DNA of 64,000 nucleotides from RGIG3009 sp045578425 (lineage in GTDB: Bacteria > Bacillota > Clostridia > Oscillospirales > Acutalibacteraceae): assembly GCA_045578425.1 (NCBI GenBank), contig JAZNKF010000038.1:8605-72604 (forward strand), read 5' to 3'. The position numbers and the translations under genes are program-made. The notes under the pieces were generated by a model. The model did not search any database. It saw only the letters and a program-made list of their open reading frames with translations, and was not told the origin of the DNA. Shown piece by piece: positions 32,483 to 41,128 of the stretch. Positions within the stretch are counted from its first letter, which is position 1; each line of letters opens with the position of its first letter.

Positions 32483-33400
32483 ATGAACACGATTGAAAAA
32501 ACGTTATTGGAAGCCGTGGCGGATTTGCACGACGTTCCCGAAGGGGCGTATAACATCCGCGCAAACGGCGAAGCGGCGGGGCGCGCCACCACCGCTAATA
32601 TTGATATTGTAACCAAAACCGATAAAGCAGGAATCGATATTCGCATTAAACCGAATACCAAAAACGAAAGTGTGCATATTCCCGTTATCATCAGCCAAGC
32701 GGGGTTGCAGGAACTGGTTTACAACGACTTCTTCATCGGTGACAACGCCGACGTTACCATTGTGGCGGGGTGCGGTATTCACAACAGCGGCGATGAAGAA
32801 TCGCGTCACGACGGGGTACACACGTTTTACGTGGGCAAAAACGCCAAAGTGCGGTACGTGGAAAAGCACTACGGCGACGGTGACGGTAACGGCAAACGCG
32901 TGATGAATCCGCAAACGGTGATTGTGCTGGAAGAAGGCGCCGTAATGGAACTGGAAACTACCCAAATCAAGGGGGTGGATTCCACCCGCCGTGTCACGGA
33001 TGCCAAGGTGGCAAACGGCGCTTCCTTAGTAATTCGCGAAAAACTCATGACACACGGTGACCAATTTGCCGAAACCGATTTTACCGTCGAACTCAACGGT
33101 GAAGATTCCTCCGCCAACGTGATTTCGCGTTCGGTGGCAAAGGACCGCTCCAAGCAACGCTTTGTTTCGCGTATTCACGGTAACAACCGTTGCAGCGGGC
33201 ACACGGAATGTGACGCCATTTTAATGGACGATGCCAGCGTGTGCGCTATCCCCGAAATTGTTGCCAATCACTTGGACGCTTCGCTGATTCACGAAGCGGC
33301 TATCGGTAAAATTGCGGGGGAACAGCTTATTAAATTGATGACGCTGGGGCTCACCGAGCAACAAGCCGAAGAAGAAATTGTCAACGGATTTTTGAAATAA
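32483..33400 (+). CDS. sufB: SufB/SufD-family scaffold protein (short form)
   Basis: 305-residue SufBD-core protein forming the Fe-S assembly complex with SufC. The right-handed beta-helix core and C-terminal SRSVAKDRSKQRFVSRIHGNN, SGHTECDAILMDDAS and HEAAIGKIAGEQLIKLMTLGL are typical. Standard SufB is ~470 residues and is accompanied by SufD; here there is one short protein and no SufD, matching the minimal two-component SUF (SMS-type) proposed as ancestral in anaerobes. Ends at a strong bidirectional terminator. Confidence 0.88.
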   Translation: MNTIEKTLLEAVADLHDVPEGAYNIRANGEAAGRATTANIDIVTKTDKAGIDIRIKPNTKNESVHIPVIISQAGLQELVYNDFFIGDNADVTIVAGCGIHNSGDEESRHDGVHTFYVGKNAKVRYVEKHYGDGDGNGKRVMNPQTVIVLEEGAVMELETTQIKGVDSTRRVTDAKVANGASLVIREKLMTHGDQFAETDFTVELNGEDSSANVISRSVAKDRSKQRFVSRIHGNNRCSGHTECDAILMDDASVCAIPEIVANHLDASLIHEAAIGKIAGEQLIKLMTLGLTEQQAEEEIVNGFLK

Positions 33401-33415
33401 TACCCCAACAAAACG

Positions 33416-33451
33416 AAAAACCGTGTGTTGCCGATGCAACACACGGTTTTT
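33416..33451. terminator. Bidirectional intrinsic terminator
   Basis: 16-bp stem AAAAACCGTGTGTTGC / GCAACACACGGTTTTT with a CGAT loop, between converging sufB and the membrane protein gene after truB. Confidence 0.92.
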
Positions 33452-33455
33452 ATTA

Positions 33456-34190
33456 TTACGAATCGGCCGAGACGGAAAGTAAGGTAAGACCGTCGTCGGT
33501 ACGCTGTACTTTGTACCACTGAGAATATTTTGCCATTTTTTCGGTGGGTTCGATGGCGTTACCGCGTTCGTCATACTCAATATCGTTGTTGGATACGTAC
33601 GCGACTTTGACGGTGTAGGTATCTTTTTTCTTTTTGATTTTTCCCAGCACCGGTACATATCCCGAAGTATTAAGAGTTAGCGGAATGTAGTAACTTTTTT
33701 TGTCGGTCACGTATTCCATATCCCCCACCGTACGGTGAGTGAGCTTTGCTTCGCCAAACAAGGCGGCATAAGATTTTTCCACCTCCGCCTGCGGCACAAT
33801 CATACGAAACAGCGTTTCTTCCAGCGGATAAGCGCAGTTTTCGTCCTTTTCGCGCAGTTGGCGAATGCGTTCTGCTTCGGTCACACGGTAAGCCGCCGCG
33901 AGCAACAGCGAATCGGAGTCTTTGGCGGTTTCGACACTTTCAAAATCTGAGGGGCAAAACTGCATAACCGGCTCCAAAAAGGTATACAATTCCTCGCGCA
34001 ACGGGGTGTCATCGTTCCAACGATTCACCAAGCGCACCGCGCTTGTCAGCACAGAGATACACCCGATAAGTGCCAAAAACAACACCAAAAAGCCAAGCGG
34101 TGCGGCATAACGAACTTTGCCGCGCTTTTTGGCTTTGGGGAGTTGTTCGGTAAGGTTTGTTTGTTCTTGACGAATGATTTCCTCACTCAT
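33456..34190 (-). CDS. Hypothetical single-pass membrane protein
   Basis: 244 residues, not recognised. A basic cytoplasmic N terminus (LPKAKKRGKVRY) precedes one membrane helix (~30-52, APLGFLVLFLALIGCISVLTSA); the remainder is extracytoplasmic with a GYVPVLGKIKKKKDTYTVKVAYV beta-rich tail. Start at ATG 34190, with AAGGAGTG eight bases upstream lying in the truB end. Last gene of the rimP-truB operon, 5 bp after truB. Confidence 0.7.
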   Translation of the reverse strand: MSEEIIRQEQTNLTEQLPKAKKRGKVRYAAPLGFLVLFLALIGCISVLTSAVRLVNRWNDDTPLREELYTFLEPVMQFCPSDFESVETAKDSDSLLLAAAYRVTEAERIRQLREKDENCAYPLEETLFRMIVPQAEVEKSYAALFGEAKLTHRTVGDMEYVTDKKSYYIPLTLNTSGYVPVLGKIKKKKDTYTVKVAYVSNNDIEYDERGNAIEPTEKMAKYSQWYKVQRTDDGLTLLSVSADS

Positions 34191-34195
34191 GGTAA

Positions 34196-35086
34196 TCACT
34201 CCTTAAAAATACGTAAGACACGTAAATTTTGTTGTTCCAACCGGCCCAGTCCCACGAACGTGCCGTCGGGTGCGTTGACGCGCACCGTTTCGCCCTCGGC
34301 AAGGGGCATCGGCAACCGTTCGGCGGCAAGTTCCCCACCGTTTTGAAAACGGGTGGCTTGTGCTTTGGTAACAGCAAGCGCCGTATAGGTTGCAAAAGCG
34401 GTTTCGGTGGGCAACACGTGCTCTAAAAGAGCACCTTGTTCTGCCAAGGCACGGCATTGTTCAATGGTTAAACACGACAACAAGGTATATCCTGCCGCTA
34501 CGGTACGCCGCAAACTGCTGAGCACCGCGCCGGGGCCGAGAGCTTGTCCCATGTCGTCACACAAAGTGCGAATGTACGTACCTGCCGAGCAATCGCACGT
34601 GATGGTAAGCAGACCCTTTTTTTGGTCGTAGGCTTCGATTGTCAGCGCGTATATGGTCACAGGACGGGCTTCGCGCTCAATTTCAATGCCTTGGCGCGCT
34701 AAGTCGTACAACCGCACACCATCCTTTTTGAGCGCCGACATCATGGGCGGAACTTGCAAAATATCGCCCGTAAATTGCGGGAGTATCGCTTCTATCTCCG
34801 ATAAGGTTGGAAACGGTTTTTCTGTTTTTGATACAGTTCCCCACACGTCGAGCGTATCGCTGGTAAAGCCGAACTGTACCGCGGCACGATAGCTTTTGCG
34901 ATGGGTGGGAAGCAACGGAATGGCACGAGTGGCTTTGCCGAACATGAGCGGCAGGACCCCCGTTGCCATGGGGTCAAGCGTTCCCGCGTGACCGACCTTT
35001 TTTTCGCCCGTCAGGCGGCGCAACAGTGCACAACAATCAAACGACGTCATGCGTTGCGGTTTATCAATACACAAAATACCGTTCAT
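34196..35086 (-). CDS. truB: tRNA pseudouridine-55 synthase
   Basis: Isomerises U55 in the T-loop of tRNAs. 296 residues. Motif I GILCIDKPQRMTSFD and the catalytic aspartate block KVGHAGTLDPMATGVLPL are present, followed by YRAAVQFGFTSDTLD and SAGTYIRTLCDDMG. The C-terminal PUA-like region is present. ATG 35086 overlaps the nrnA stop by 4 bp; the longer frame lies inside nrnA. Confidence 0.95.
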   Translation of the reverse strand: MNGILCIDKPQRMTSFDCCALLRRLTGEKKVGHAGTLDPMATGVLPLMFGKATRAIPLLPTHRKSYRAAVQFGFTSDTLDVWGTVSKTEKPFPTLSEIEAILPQFTGDILQVPPMMSALKKDGVRLYDLARQGIEIEREARPVTIYALTIEAYDQKKGLLTITCDCSAGTYIRTLCDDMGQALGPGAVLSSLRRTVAAGYTLLSCLTIEQCRALAEQGALLEHVLPTETAFATYTALAVTKAQATRFQNGGELAAERLPMPLAEGETVRVNAPDGTFVGLGRLEQQNLRVLRIFKE

Positions 35087-36051
35087 ACGTTTGCTATACG
35101 CGGAACGGCTTTGTGAATGGCTTTTCGCACGGTTTCGATAAGCTGTTCCGCTTCTCCCGACAAGGTGCAACCGGCAGCACGGGGATGTCCCCCGCCACCG
35201 AGCAATCCGCAAATGGCGGAAGCATCGGCATGAGTGCCGGTGCGTACACTGATTTTGTAATCACCGTCGGCTTTTTGGCGCATCATCACGCCCACCCAAA
35301 CCCCCTCGATTTGACGGGGCAAGGGAGATAAGCCTTCCATATCGTTTTCGTTCGCACCCGCTTGTGTAATCATTTCTTCGGTGATGCGCATAAAAGCGGT
35401 GCGACCTTCATCGTAAAACACAATAGATTGCAATGCCGCTTGTTCGAGCTGTACCCGTGCGCGGGATTTGATGTCGAACATGGCACGGTTAATGGCTTCG
35501 GCATTGGCTCCCGCTTCCATCAGCTGGGCCGCCATGCGGTGAGCAAGCGGGTTGGTATTGCTATACTTAAAGCAACCCGTGTCGGTGGCAATACCGGTGT
35601 ATAGGCAATCGGCCATGACGGTATCCACCGCTACCCCCATTTCCGTTATTACTTGATAAATCAGCATGGCGGTAGCGCCCATGGCGGCGTCGAGCAACAA
35701 GTGCTTTTCAAAGGCACGGTGCGAGCCGTGGTGGTCGATGCAAAGTTCCACACGGTCGACATAGGATTGCAAGGATTCCCCCAGCAATTTGCTGTCCGCC
35801 ACGTCCACCGCGCACACAAACGATTCTTCAAAATCGGGTTGCGACACCGCGGCAGTCATGTAGTCGTATTTTTCAGGAATGGCATCGTGACAAAGCACCC
35901 GCGCTTTTTTACCCATGGTTTGCAACGCGCGGCACAGCGCAAAAGCGCTACCGAGTGTATCGCCATCGGGAAACTGGTGCGTGAGTATCAAGATATTATC
36001 GGCGGCTTTCAGCATGGCGGCGGCTTTTTTTACCGTTACCGCCGTACTCAT
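35083..36051 (-). CDS. nrnA: DHH-family nanoRNase/pAp phosphatase (NrnA-like)
   Basis: 322-residue bifunctional oligoribonuclease and 3'-phosphoadenosine-5'-phosphate phosphatase candidate. DHH domain: THQFPDGDTLGSAFAL, AVDVAD and IDHHGSH; C-terminal DHHA1 domain with GGGGHPRAAGCTLSG. Conserved position between rbfA and truB in Firmicute infB operons supports the NrnA call. Overlaps rbfA and truB by 4 bp each. Confidence 0.9.
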   Translation of the reverse strand: MSTAVTVKKAAAMLKAADNILILTHQFPDGDTLGSAFALCRALQTMGKKARVLCHDAIPEKYDYMTAAVSQPDFEESFVCAVDVADSKLLGESLQSYVDRVELCIDHHGSHRAFEKHLLLDAAMGATAMLIYQVITEMGVAVDTVMADCLYTGIATDTGCFKYSNTNPLAHRMAAQLMEAGANAEAINRAMFDIKSRARVQLEQAALQSIVFYDEGRTAFMRITEEMITQAGANENDMEGLSPLPRQIEGVWVGVMMRQKADGDYKISVRTGTHADASAICGLLGGGGHPRAAGCTLSGEAEQLIETVRKAIHKAVPRIANV

Positions 36052-36401
36052 TGGTCGTCCTCCGTTTGTAAATCGCGCAGGGTTTGCGCAATTTTGGAAC
36101 TGTAAGCAATGGAATCGTCTGCGACAAAGCGCAGTTCGGGAACGTGACGTAATTTGAGCGCCGCACCCAATTCACGCCGCATGTAACCCGCGGCCGAAGT
36201 CAAACCCTTGACCGCGTTTTTTGCCGCTTCGATACCGTCCATCGAACTGATATACACCGTCGCATACGACATATCCCGTGTTACTTCGGCACGAACAATG
36301 CTGATAAGTCCCGACACACGCGGGTCTTTGACCGTACGCAAAATGGCGGTCAGTTCCCGCATGATGTCTTCACCGGTACGGTCCATTCGATAACCGGACA
36401 T
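36048..36401 (-). CDS. rbfA: Ribosome-binding factor A
   Basis: 117-residue KH-like 30S maturation factor needed for late 16S processing. Family features: RTGEDIMRELTAIL near the N terminus, KDPRVSGLISIVRAEVTRDMSYATVYIS in the core and LRHVPELRFVADDSI. Follows infB by 12 bp, as usual. Confidence 0.94.
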   Translation of the reverse strand: MSGYRMDRTGEDIMRELTAILRTVKDPRVSGLISIVRAEVTRDMSYATVYISSMDGIEAAKNAVKGLTSAAGYMRRELGAALKLRHVPELRFVADDSIAYSSKIAQTLRDLQTEDDQ

Positions 36402-36413
36402 ACAAAAGCCCCC

Positions 36414-38753
36414 TTAATCTCTATACTCCTCAATGATATAGGTCTCGTAAATGTCGCCCTCTTGAATGTCGGTGAATTTTTCCAAACCGATACCGCATTC
36501 GTAGCCTTGGGCAACTTCTTTTTGGTCATCTTTGAAGCGTTTGAGCGAAATCATCTTATCGTCGCCGATGATAATGCCATCACGCACAATGCGCAACAAA
36601 TCGTTACGATAGACTTTGCCGTCGAGCACGTAGCAACCGGCAACCAAGCCAACGTTGCTGATGCGGTACACTTGGCGTACCTCGGCACGACCGTGCAACA
36701 CTTCGCGCGTTTTGGGTGCGAGCATGCCTTTCATGGCGGCTTCGATTTCGTCTAAGCAGTCATAGATGATGCGATACATACGCATATCCACTTCCATTTG
36801 TTCGGCGGTGAGTTGCGCCATGGGGTCGGGACGTACGTTAAAGCCGACCACGATTGCTTTGGATGCTTGTGCCAAGGTAATATCGCTTTCGCTGATAGCG
36901 CCCACCGCACCGTGAATAACGCGCACACGCACTTCTTCGTTGCTGAGTTTTTCGAGCGATTGACGCAATGCTTCGACCGAGCCTTGCACATCGGCTTTGA
37001 TGATGATGTTGAGCTCTTTCATATCGTTTTCGTGCATTTGGTCAAACAGGTTATCCAGTGTAACCTTTTGATATTGTTTGAACACTTCTTCTTTGGCGGA
37101 TTGTTTACGTTGTTCCACCAACTGACGCGCCAAGCGTTCATCGGACACCGCGTTGAAGGTGTCACCCGCGGTCGGCACTTCGGCAAGGCCCATAATCTCG
37201 ACCGGAACAGACGGACCGGCGCTGTTGACCTTGCGGCCGCAATCGTCGGTCATGGCACGCACTCTGCCCACGGCGGTGCCCGCCACGACAATGTCGCCCG
37301 CGTGCAAGGTACCGTTTTGCACCAACAAGGTGGCAATCGGACCGCGGCCTTTATCGAGCCGTGCTTCAATAACCGAGCCTTTGGCGGCGCGGTCGGGATT
37401 GGCTTTGAGTTCTTTGATTTCGGCTACCAGCAACACCGCTTCGAGCAATTTGTCGATGCCCATGCCCGTGAGAGCCGATACCGGTACGCACATGACATCG
37501 CCGCCCCATTCTTCGGGAACCAGTTCGTATTCGGTGAGTTGTTGCATGACTTTGTCGGGGTTGGCGGTGGGTTTATCCATTTTGTTGATGGCAACAATAA
37601 TCGAAACCCCTGCCGCTTTGGCATGGTTAATCGCTTCAATCGTTTGCGGCATGATACCGTCGTCGGCTGCTACCACCAAAATGGCAATATCGGTCACCTG
37701 AGCACCGCGCGCACGCATGGCGGTGAACGCCGCGTGACCGGGGGTATCCAAAAAGGTGATGGACTGGCCTTGAATTTTGGTACGGTATGCACCGATATGT
37801 TGCGTAATACCGCCCGCTTCACCGTCGGTGACTTTGGTTTTGCGGATAGCATCGAGCACCGAGGTTTTACCGTGGTCAACGTGACCCATCACCACCACAA
37901 TCGGGTCGCGGGGTTGCAAGTCGCCGTCCACGTCTTCGCTATCGTCGATGATTTGTTCTTCAATAGTGACGACCACTTCGCGTTCCACTTTAACGTGGAA
38001 TTCTTCCGCCACCAAGAACGCCGTATCGAAGTCGATTTCTTCGTTGGCGGTAACCATAGAACCGAGCATCATGAGTTTTTTGATAACTTCTGCCACGGTG
38101 GCTTTCAGGCGCACTGCCAATTCCGAAACGGTGATGGTCTCGCCCACCGTGATGGTCATTTGTTTCTTTTTACGGTCGGCTTCAATCCGTTGCAGACGCT
38201 CCGCCTCGGTTTCGCGGCGACGTTGCGGTTTTTTGTATTGTTGCGAACGTTGGTTGATTTTTTGTTTTTTGATAGCGCCGCCGTCACCGCGTACACGGTT
38301 GGAGGTTTGTGCCATCACGTCAAATTTTTCGTCGTATTTGTCGCCGATGTTGGTTTGCACACTGCGGGTATCCACCGTGCGGCGCTCAATTTGAGCACGC
38401 GGCACGGGAGCAGATTTTTCTTTCTTTTTGGGTTGTTGTTGCGGAATGACAATGCCGCCCTCTTCTTTGGCGGGAGCAGCCGCTTCTTGTTTGGGCTCCT
38501 CTGCCGGTTGTGCTTTGGGCGCGGCTGCTGTTTTTGCTGTGCGGCGAGCTTCCGCTTCGGCAAAATATTCTTCCAAATTATCCATTTGGTGTTGTTGGGT
38601 AAAAACTTCAAACACCAAATCCAGTTCCTCTTCTTGCAAGGCAGTGGCGCTCTTTTTTGGGGTTTCGTCAAAGCGGGCAAGAAGTTCAATCACCGCTTTG
38701 CCGGGTACACCAAAATCTTTGGCGACGTCACTGACACGGTATTTAATCATCAT
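36414..38753 (-). CDS. infB: Translation initiation factor IF-2
   Basis: GTPase that positions initiator fMet-tRNA on the 30S subunit. 779 residues. N-terminal IF2_N (KYRVSDVAKDFGV), a charged Ala/Lys/Gln linker (65-200), a second IF2_N (~200-255) and the G domain with GHVDHGKTS at 290-298, then DTPGH and NKMDKP, followed by domains II-IV. Two tandem ATGs at the start; either fits the upstream GGAGGAA. A shorter linker than in E. coli is usual for Clostridia. Confidence 0.97.
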   Translation of the reverse strand: MMIKYRVSDVAKDFGVPGKAVIELLARFDETPKKSATALQEEELDLVFEVFTQQHQMDNLEEYFAEAEARRTAKTAAAPKAQPAEEPKQEAAAPAKEEGGIVIPQQQPKKKEKSAPVPRAQIERRTVDTRSVQTNIGDKYDEKFDVMAQTSNRVRGDGGAIKKQKINQRSQQYKKPQRRRETEAERLQRIEADRKKKQMTITVGETITVSELAVRLKATVAEVIKKLMMLGSMVTANEEIDFDTAFLVAEEFHVKVEREVVVTIEEQIIDDSEDVDGDLQPRDPIVVVMGHVDHGKTSVLDAIRKTKVTDGEAGGITQHIGAYRTKIQGQSITFLDTPGHAAFTAMRARGAQVTDIAILVVAADDGIMPQTIEAINHAKAAGVSIIVAINKMDKPTANPDKVMQQLTEYELVPEEWGGDVMCVPVSALTGMGIDKLLEAVLLVAEIKELKANPDRAAKGSVIEARLDKGRGPIATLLVQNGTLHAGDIVVAGTAVGRVRAMTDDCGRKVNSAGPSVPVEIMGLAEVPTAGDTFNAVSDERLARQLVEQRKQSAKEEVFKQYQKVTLDNLFDQMHENDMKELNIIIKADVQGSVEALRQSLEKLSNEEVRVRVIHGAVGAISESDITLAQASKAIVVGFNVRPDPMAQLTAEQMEVDMRMYRIIYDCLDEIEAAMKGMLAPKTREVLHGRAEVRQVYRISNVGLVAGCYVLDGKVYRNDLLRIVRDGIIIGDDKMISLKRFKDDQKEVAQGYECGIGLEKFTDIQEGDIYETYIIEEYRD

Positions 38754-38755
38754 AA

Positions 38756-39067
38756 TTAGGATTCCTCCTCTATAAGATATTGGCGCATCGCTTTGGCAAA
38801 GCCTTCGTCGGCGGTTGCCAGTACCGCCACCGGTTTTTGCAAACCGAGTGCCTCGGTAAGTTCTTCTTTTTTAAGCGGCGCCGTATACAGCGGTTGCTGT
38901 TTTACGTGAAAACGCAGTTCCTTCACCGTGCGGGGCGAGGCATCTTGTGCCACCATAAGCAGTACCGACGGTTCTTTGCACAAGGTAACAGCGGCATCAA
39001 ATCCCGTTACCAACCGTCCGGCACGACGGCACATACCCAAAAGCCCCAAAAGCTTATGCTTATTCAT
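38756..39067 (-). CDS. ylxQ: L7Ae-family ribosomal-like protein YlxQ
   Basis: 103-residue L7Ae/L30e-fold RNA-binding protein; its GMCRRAGRLVTGFDAA start is typical of YlxQ. Such proteins bind kink-turns; the exact role in this operon is unproven. Lies between ylxR (8-bp overlap) and infB (2-bp gap), the conserved Firmicute order. Confidence 0.88.
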   Translation of the reverse strand: MNKHKLLGLLGMCRRAGRLVTGFDAAVTLCKEPSVLLMVAQDASPRTVKELRFHVKQQPLYTAPLKKEELTEALGLQKPVAVLATADEGFAKAMRQYLIEEES

Positions 39068-39332
39068 AAGTTTTCATTTCCTCTTCAAGTTGCGTGTACA
39101 CCGCTTCGGGAATACGGCAGGAAAACGCTTTTTCCAATCGTCTGGCTTTGCGGGCATCTGCCAAGCAATCCACACACGGACACACATAGGCGCCGCGCCC
39201 CGCTTTTTTACCGGTAGTGTCCAGTGAAATATCCCCCTCGGGACCTTTTACCACACGAATCAGTTCGCGTTTGGGTTTCATTTCACCGCAGCCGGTACAT
39301 TTGCGAAGCGGTATTTTTTTGGTTGTCGGCAT
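39060..39332 (-). CDS. ylxR: YlxR (RnpM) RNA-binding protein
   Basis: 90-residue DUF448 protein. CTGCGEMKPKRELIRVV and GRGAYVCPCVDCL give the signature, with two cysteine pairs. In Bacillus the homologue has been described as an RNase P modulator. 39 bp after nusA and overlapping ylxQ by 8 bp. Confidence 0.9.
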   Translation of the reverse strand: MPTTKKIPLRKCTGCGEMKPKRELIRVVKGPEGDISLDTTGKKAGRGAYVCPCVDCLADARKARRLEKAFSCRIPEAVYTQLEEEMKTYE

Positions 39333-39371
39333 TGCCCTTCCTCCTAAACGTTAGTATTGCTGTTATTTTTG

Positions 39372-40436
39372 TTATTCTTCGTCTTCGCCGTAAAAACCGC
39401 TTTCGGGGCGAATATCAATTTTCCAACCGGTCAGTTTTGCCGCCAAGCGAGCGTTTTGACCTTTGTTACCGATGGCCAAGGACAGTTGCGCATCCGGCAC
39501 GGTGGCACGACAGGCTTTGTTGCCATCGGGGTCAACTTCCACGCTGACAACTTTGGCGGGAGCCAAAGCCGCGGCAATGAATTCTTCGGGGTTTTCGCTG
39601 TACTCGACGATGTCGATTTTTTCGCCGCCGAGTTCTTCCACAATTTCTGCCACGCGAACGCCCTTGGCACCGATGCAAGCGCCGACAGCATCCACGTTTT
39701 CGTCGTGAGCGAGAACTGCTAACTTGGTACGGGAACCCGCCTCGCGCGAGATGGCTTTGATTTCTACCGTGCCGTCAAAAATTTCGGGTACTTGCATTTC
39801 GAACAAGCGTTTTACCAAACCGGGGTGCGTGCGCGAAATGAGTACACGGGGGCCTTTTTCGGTGTCTTTGACGTCCACCACGTATACTTTGATACGCATA
39901 CCCTCGCGCAACACTTCTTCGCCGACTTGTTCGTTTTTGGGTAACACAGCTTCGGATTTGCCGATTTCCACCGTGGCAGCACCCGTTTTGGGATCCACAC
40001 GGGAAACCAGTGCCGTGACCAATTCTTGATTATGGCGTTGGAATTCCACAAATTTTTGACCGCGTTCCGCTTCGCGGATGCCTTGGCGAATCACGTGTTT
40101 GGCGGTTTGCGCCGCGATACGACCGAATTGTTTGGTTTCTAACTTAATTTCCACCACGTCGCCGACTTTGGCTTTTTTGGAATATTTTACCGCCTGTTCG
40201 GGCAATAATTCTTCGTCCGGGTCGGTAAGTTCTTCCACCACGGTTTTGAGCAAGGCTACCGAAAATTCACCTGTTTGCGAATCCATGATAACACGGATGT
40301 TTTCTTTTCCGCCGTAATCTTTTTTTACAGCCAAGATGATGGCGGCGCGAATCTTTTCGAGCAAGTATTCGCCGTCAATTCCTTTTTCCTTTTCGAGCAG
40401 CCGCAAGGCGTCAAAAAATTCTGCGTTGTTACTCAT
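39372..40436 (-). CDS. nusA: Transcription termination/antitermination factor NusA
   Basis: RNA polymerase-binding factor controlling pausing and termination. 354 residues: N-terminal domain (1-~130), S1 domain (VGDVVEIKL...), then two KH domains (EIVEELGGEKIDIVEYS; AIGNKGQNARLAAKLTGWKIDI). No acidic C-terminal repeats, as normal for Firmicutes. 6 bp after rimP. Confidence 0.96.
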   Translation of the reverse strand: MSNNAEFFDALRLLEKEKGIDGEYLLEKIRAAIILAVKKDYGGKENIRVIMDSQTGEFSVALLKTVVEELTDPDEELLPEQAVKYSKKAKVGDVVEIKLETKQFGRIAAQTAKHVIRQGIREAERGQKFVEFQRHNQELVTALVSRVDPKTGAATVEIGKSEAVLPKNEQVGEEVLREGMRIKVYVVDVKDTEKGPRVLISRTHPGLVKRLFEMQVPEIFDGTVEIKAISREAGSRTKLAVLAHDENVDAVGACIGAKGVRVAEIVEELGGEKIDIVEYSENPEEFIAAALAPAKVVSVEVDPDGNKACRATVPDAQLSLAIGNKGQNARLAAKLTGWKIDIRPESGFYGEDEE

Positions 40437-40442
40437 TTTGTG

Positions 40443-40952
40443 TCATTCCTCCGTTATTATATCTTCATCCCACGTATCGACCACGTGTACCGCGGCAATT
40501 TCTTTGCGGGAAAATATGCGTGTTGTTTCTTCGTCGGTTTGCAAGGTGACTTCGCCGTCGCCCTCACCCAGTAACACACCGACCGTTTCGCGTTCGCCGT
40601 TTTCGTCGGGACGAATGAGTTTGACGTTGACAAGTTCGCCCACATAAGCGGCAAAATGTTCGGGGCGAGTCAGTTCCCGTTCAATCCCCGGTGACATAAC
40701 CTCCAAGCAATACGATTGCGAAATGGGGTCGGCTTTGTCCAAAATGGGATTCATCAAATGTGTCATGTCGACACAATCATTGATAGTGACACCATCGGGT
40801 TTATCAATGATAATGCGCAAGAACCAATCGGTCCCCTCTTTGACAAAACGGACATCCCAAAGGGACAGCCCCAGTTGTTCGGCGGCGGGTTGCGCCAGTG
40901 TGCGGCAAACAGCGGCAATGTTACCGCCACCCGCTTTTTTTGGTTGTGCCAT
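40443..40952 (-). CDS. rimP: Ribosome maturation factor RimP
   Basis: 169-residue 30S assembly factor. LGLSLWDVRFVKEGTDWFLRIIIDKPDGVTIND and VMSPGIERELTRPEHF are diagnostic. First gene of the rimP-nusA-ylxR-ylxQ-infB-rbfA-nrnA-truB operon, behind its own sigma-A promoter and a hairpin in the 5' UTR. Confidence 0.94.
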   Translation of the reverse strand: MAQPKKAGGGNIAAVCRTLAQPAAEQLGLSLWDVRFVKEGTDWFLRIIIDKPDGVTINDCVDMTHLMNPILDKADPISQSYCLEVMSPGIERELTRPEHFAAYVGELVNVKLIRPDENGERETVGVLLGEGDGEVTLQTDEETTRIFSRKEIAAVHVVDTWDEDIITEE

Positions 40953-40983
40953 GTGTTTTCATCTCCCTTTAAGCGACAAACAC

Positions 40984-41009
40984 AAAGGAGCGGGTCGCCC
41001 CACTCCTTT
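40984..41009 (-). other. Hairpin in the rimP operon 5' UTR
   Basis: AAAGGAG / CTCCTTT arms enclosing a GC-rich top, with a small internal bulge. There is no T run, so it is more likely a leader structure than a terminator. Function unknown. Confidence 0.45.
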
Positions 41010-41034
41010 ACTAGAAATCGTTATCACTGTATGC

Positions 41035-41063
41035 AGTATACCATACTTATATTAAAAATGCAA
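41035..41063 (-). promoter_or_regulatory. rimP-nusA-infB operon promoter
   Basis: TTGCAT (41058-41063), 17-bp spacer, TATACT (41035-41040) with TG extended -10. Confidence 0.8.
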
Positions 41064-41082
41064 GAGTTTTTTTATCACAGGA

Positions 41083-41112
41083 GAAAGAGCGTGGCAAACG
41101 CCACGCTCTTTC
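41083..41112 (-). terminator. Probable terminator of the GH16 gene
   Basis: 12-bp stem GAAAGAGCGTGG / CCACGCTCTTTC with a 6-nt loop just after the GH16 stop. The following minus-strand bases are only moderately T-rich. Confidence 0.6.
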
Positions 41113-41128
41113 GTGTTTGCGAAAAGGA

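Noticed and set aside
36798..38759. 653-codon open frame on the plus strand opposite infB
   Set aside because: It is exactly antisense to a clear IF-2 gene and its translation is His/Phe-rich with no domain; a by-product of codon use.
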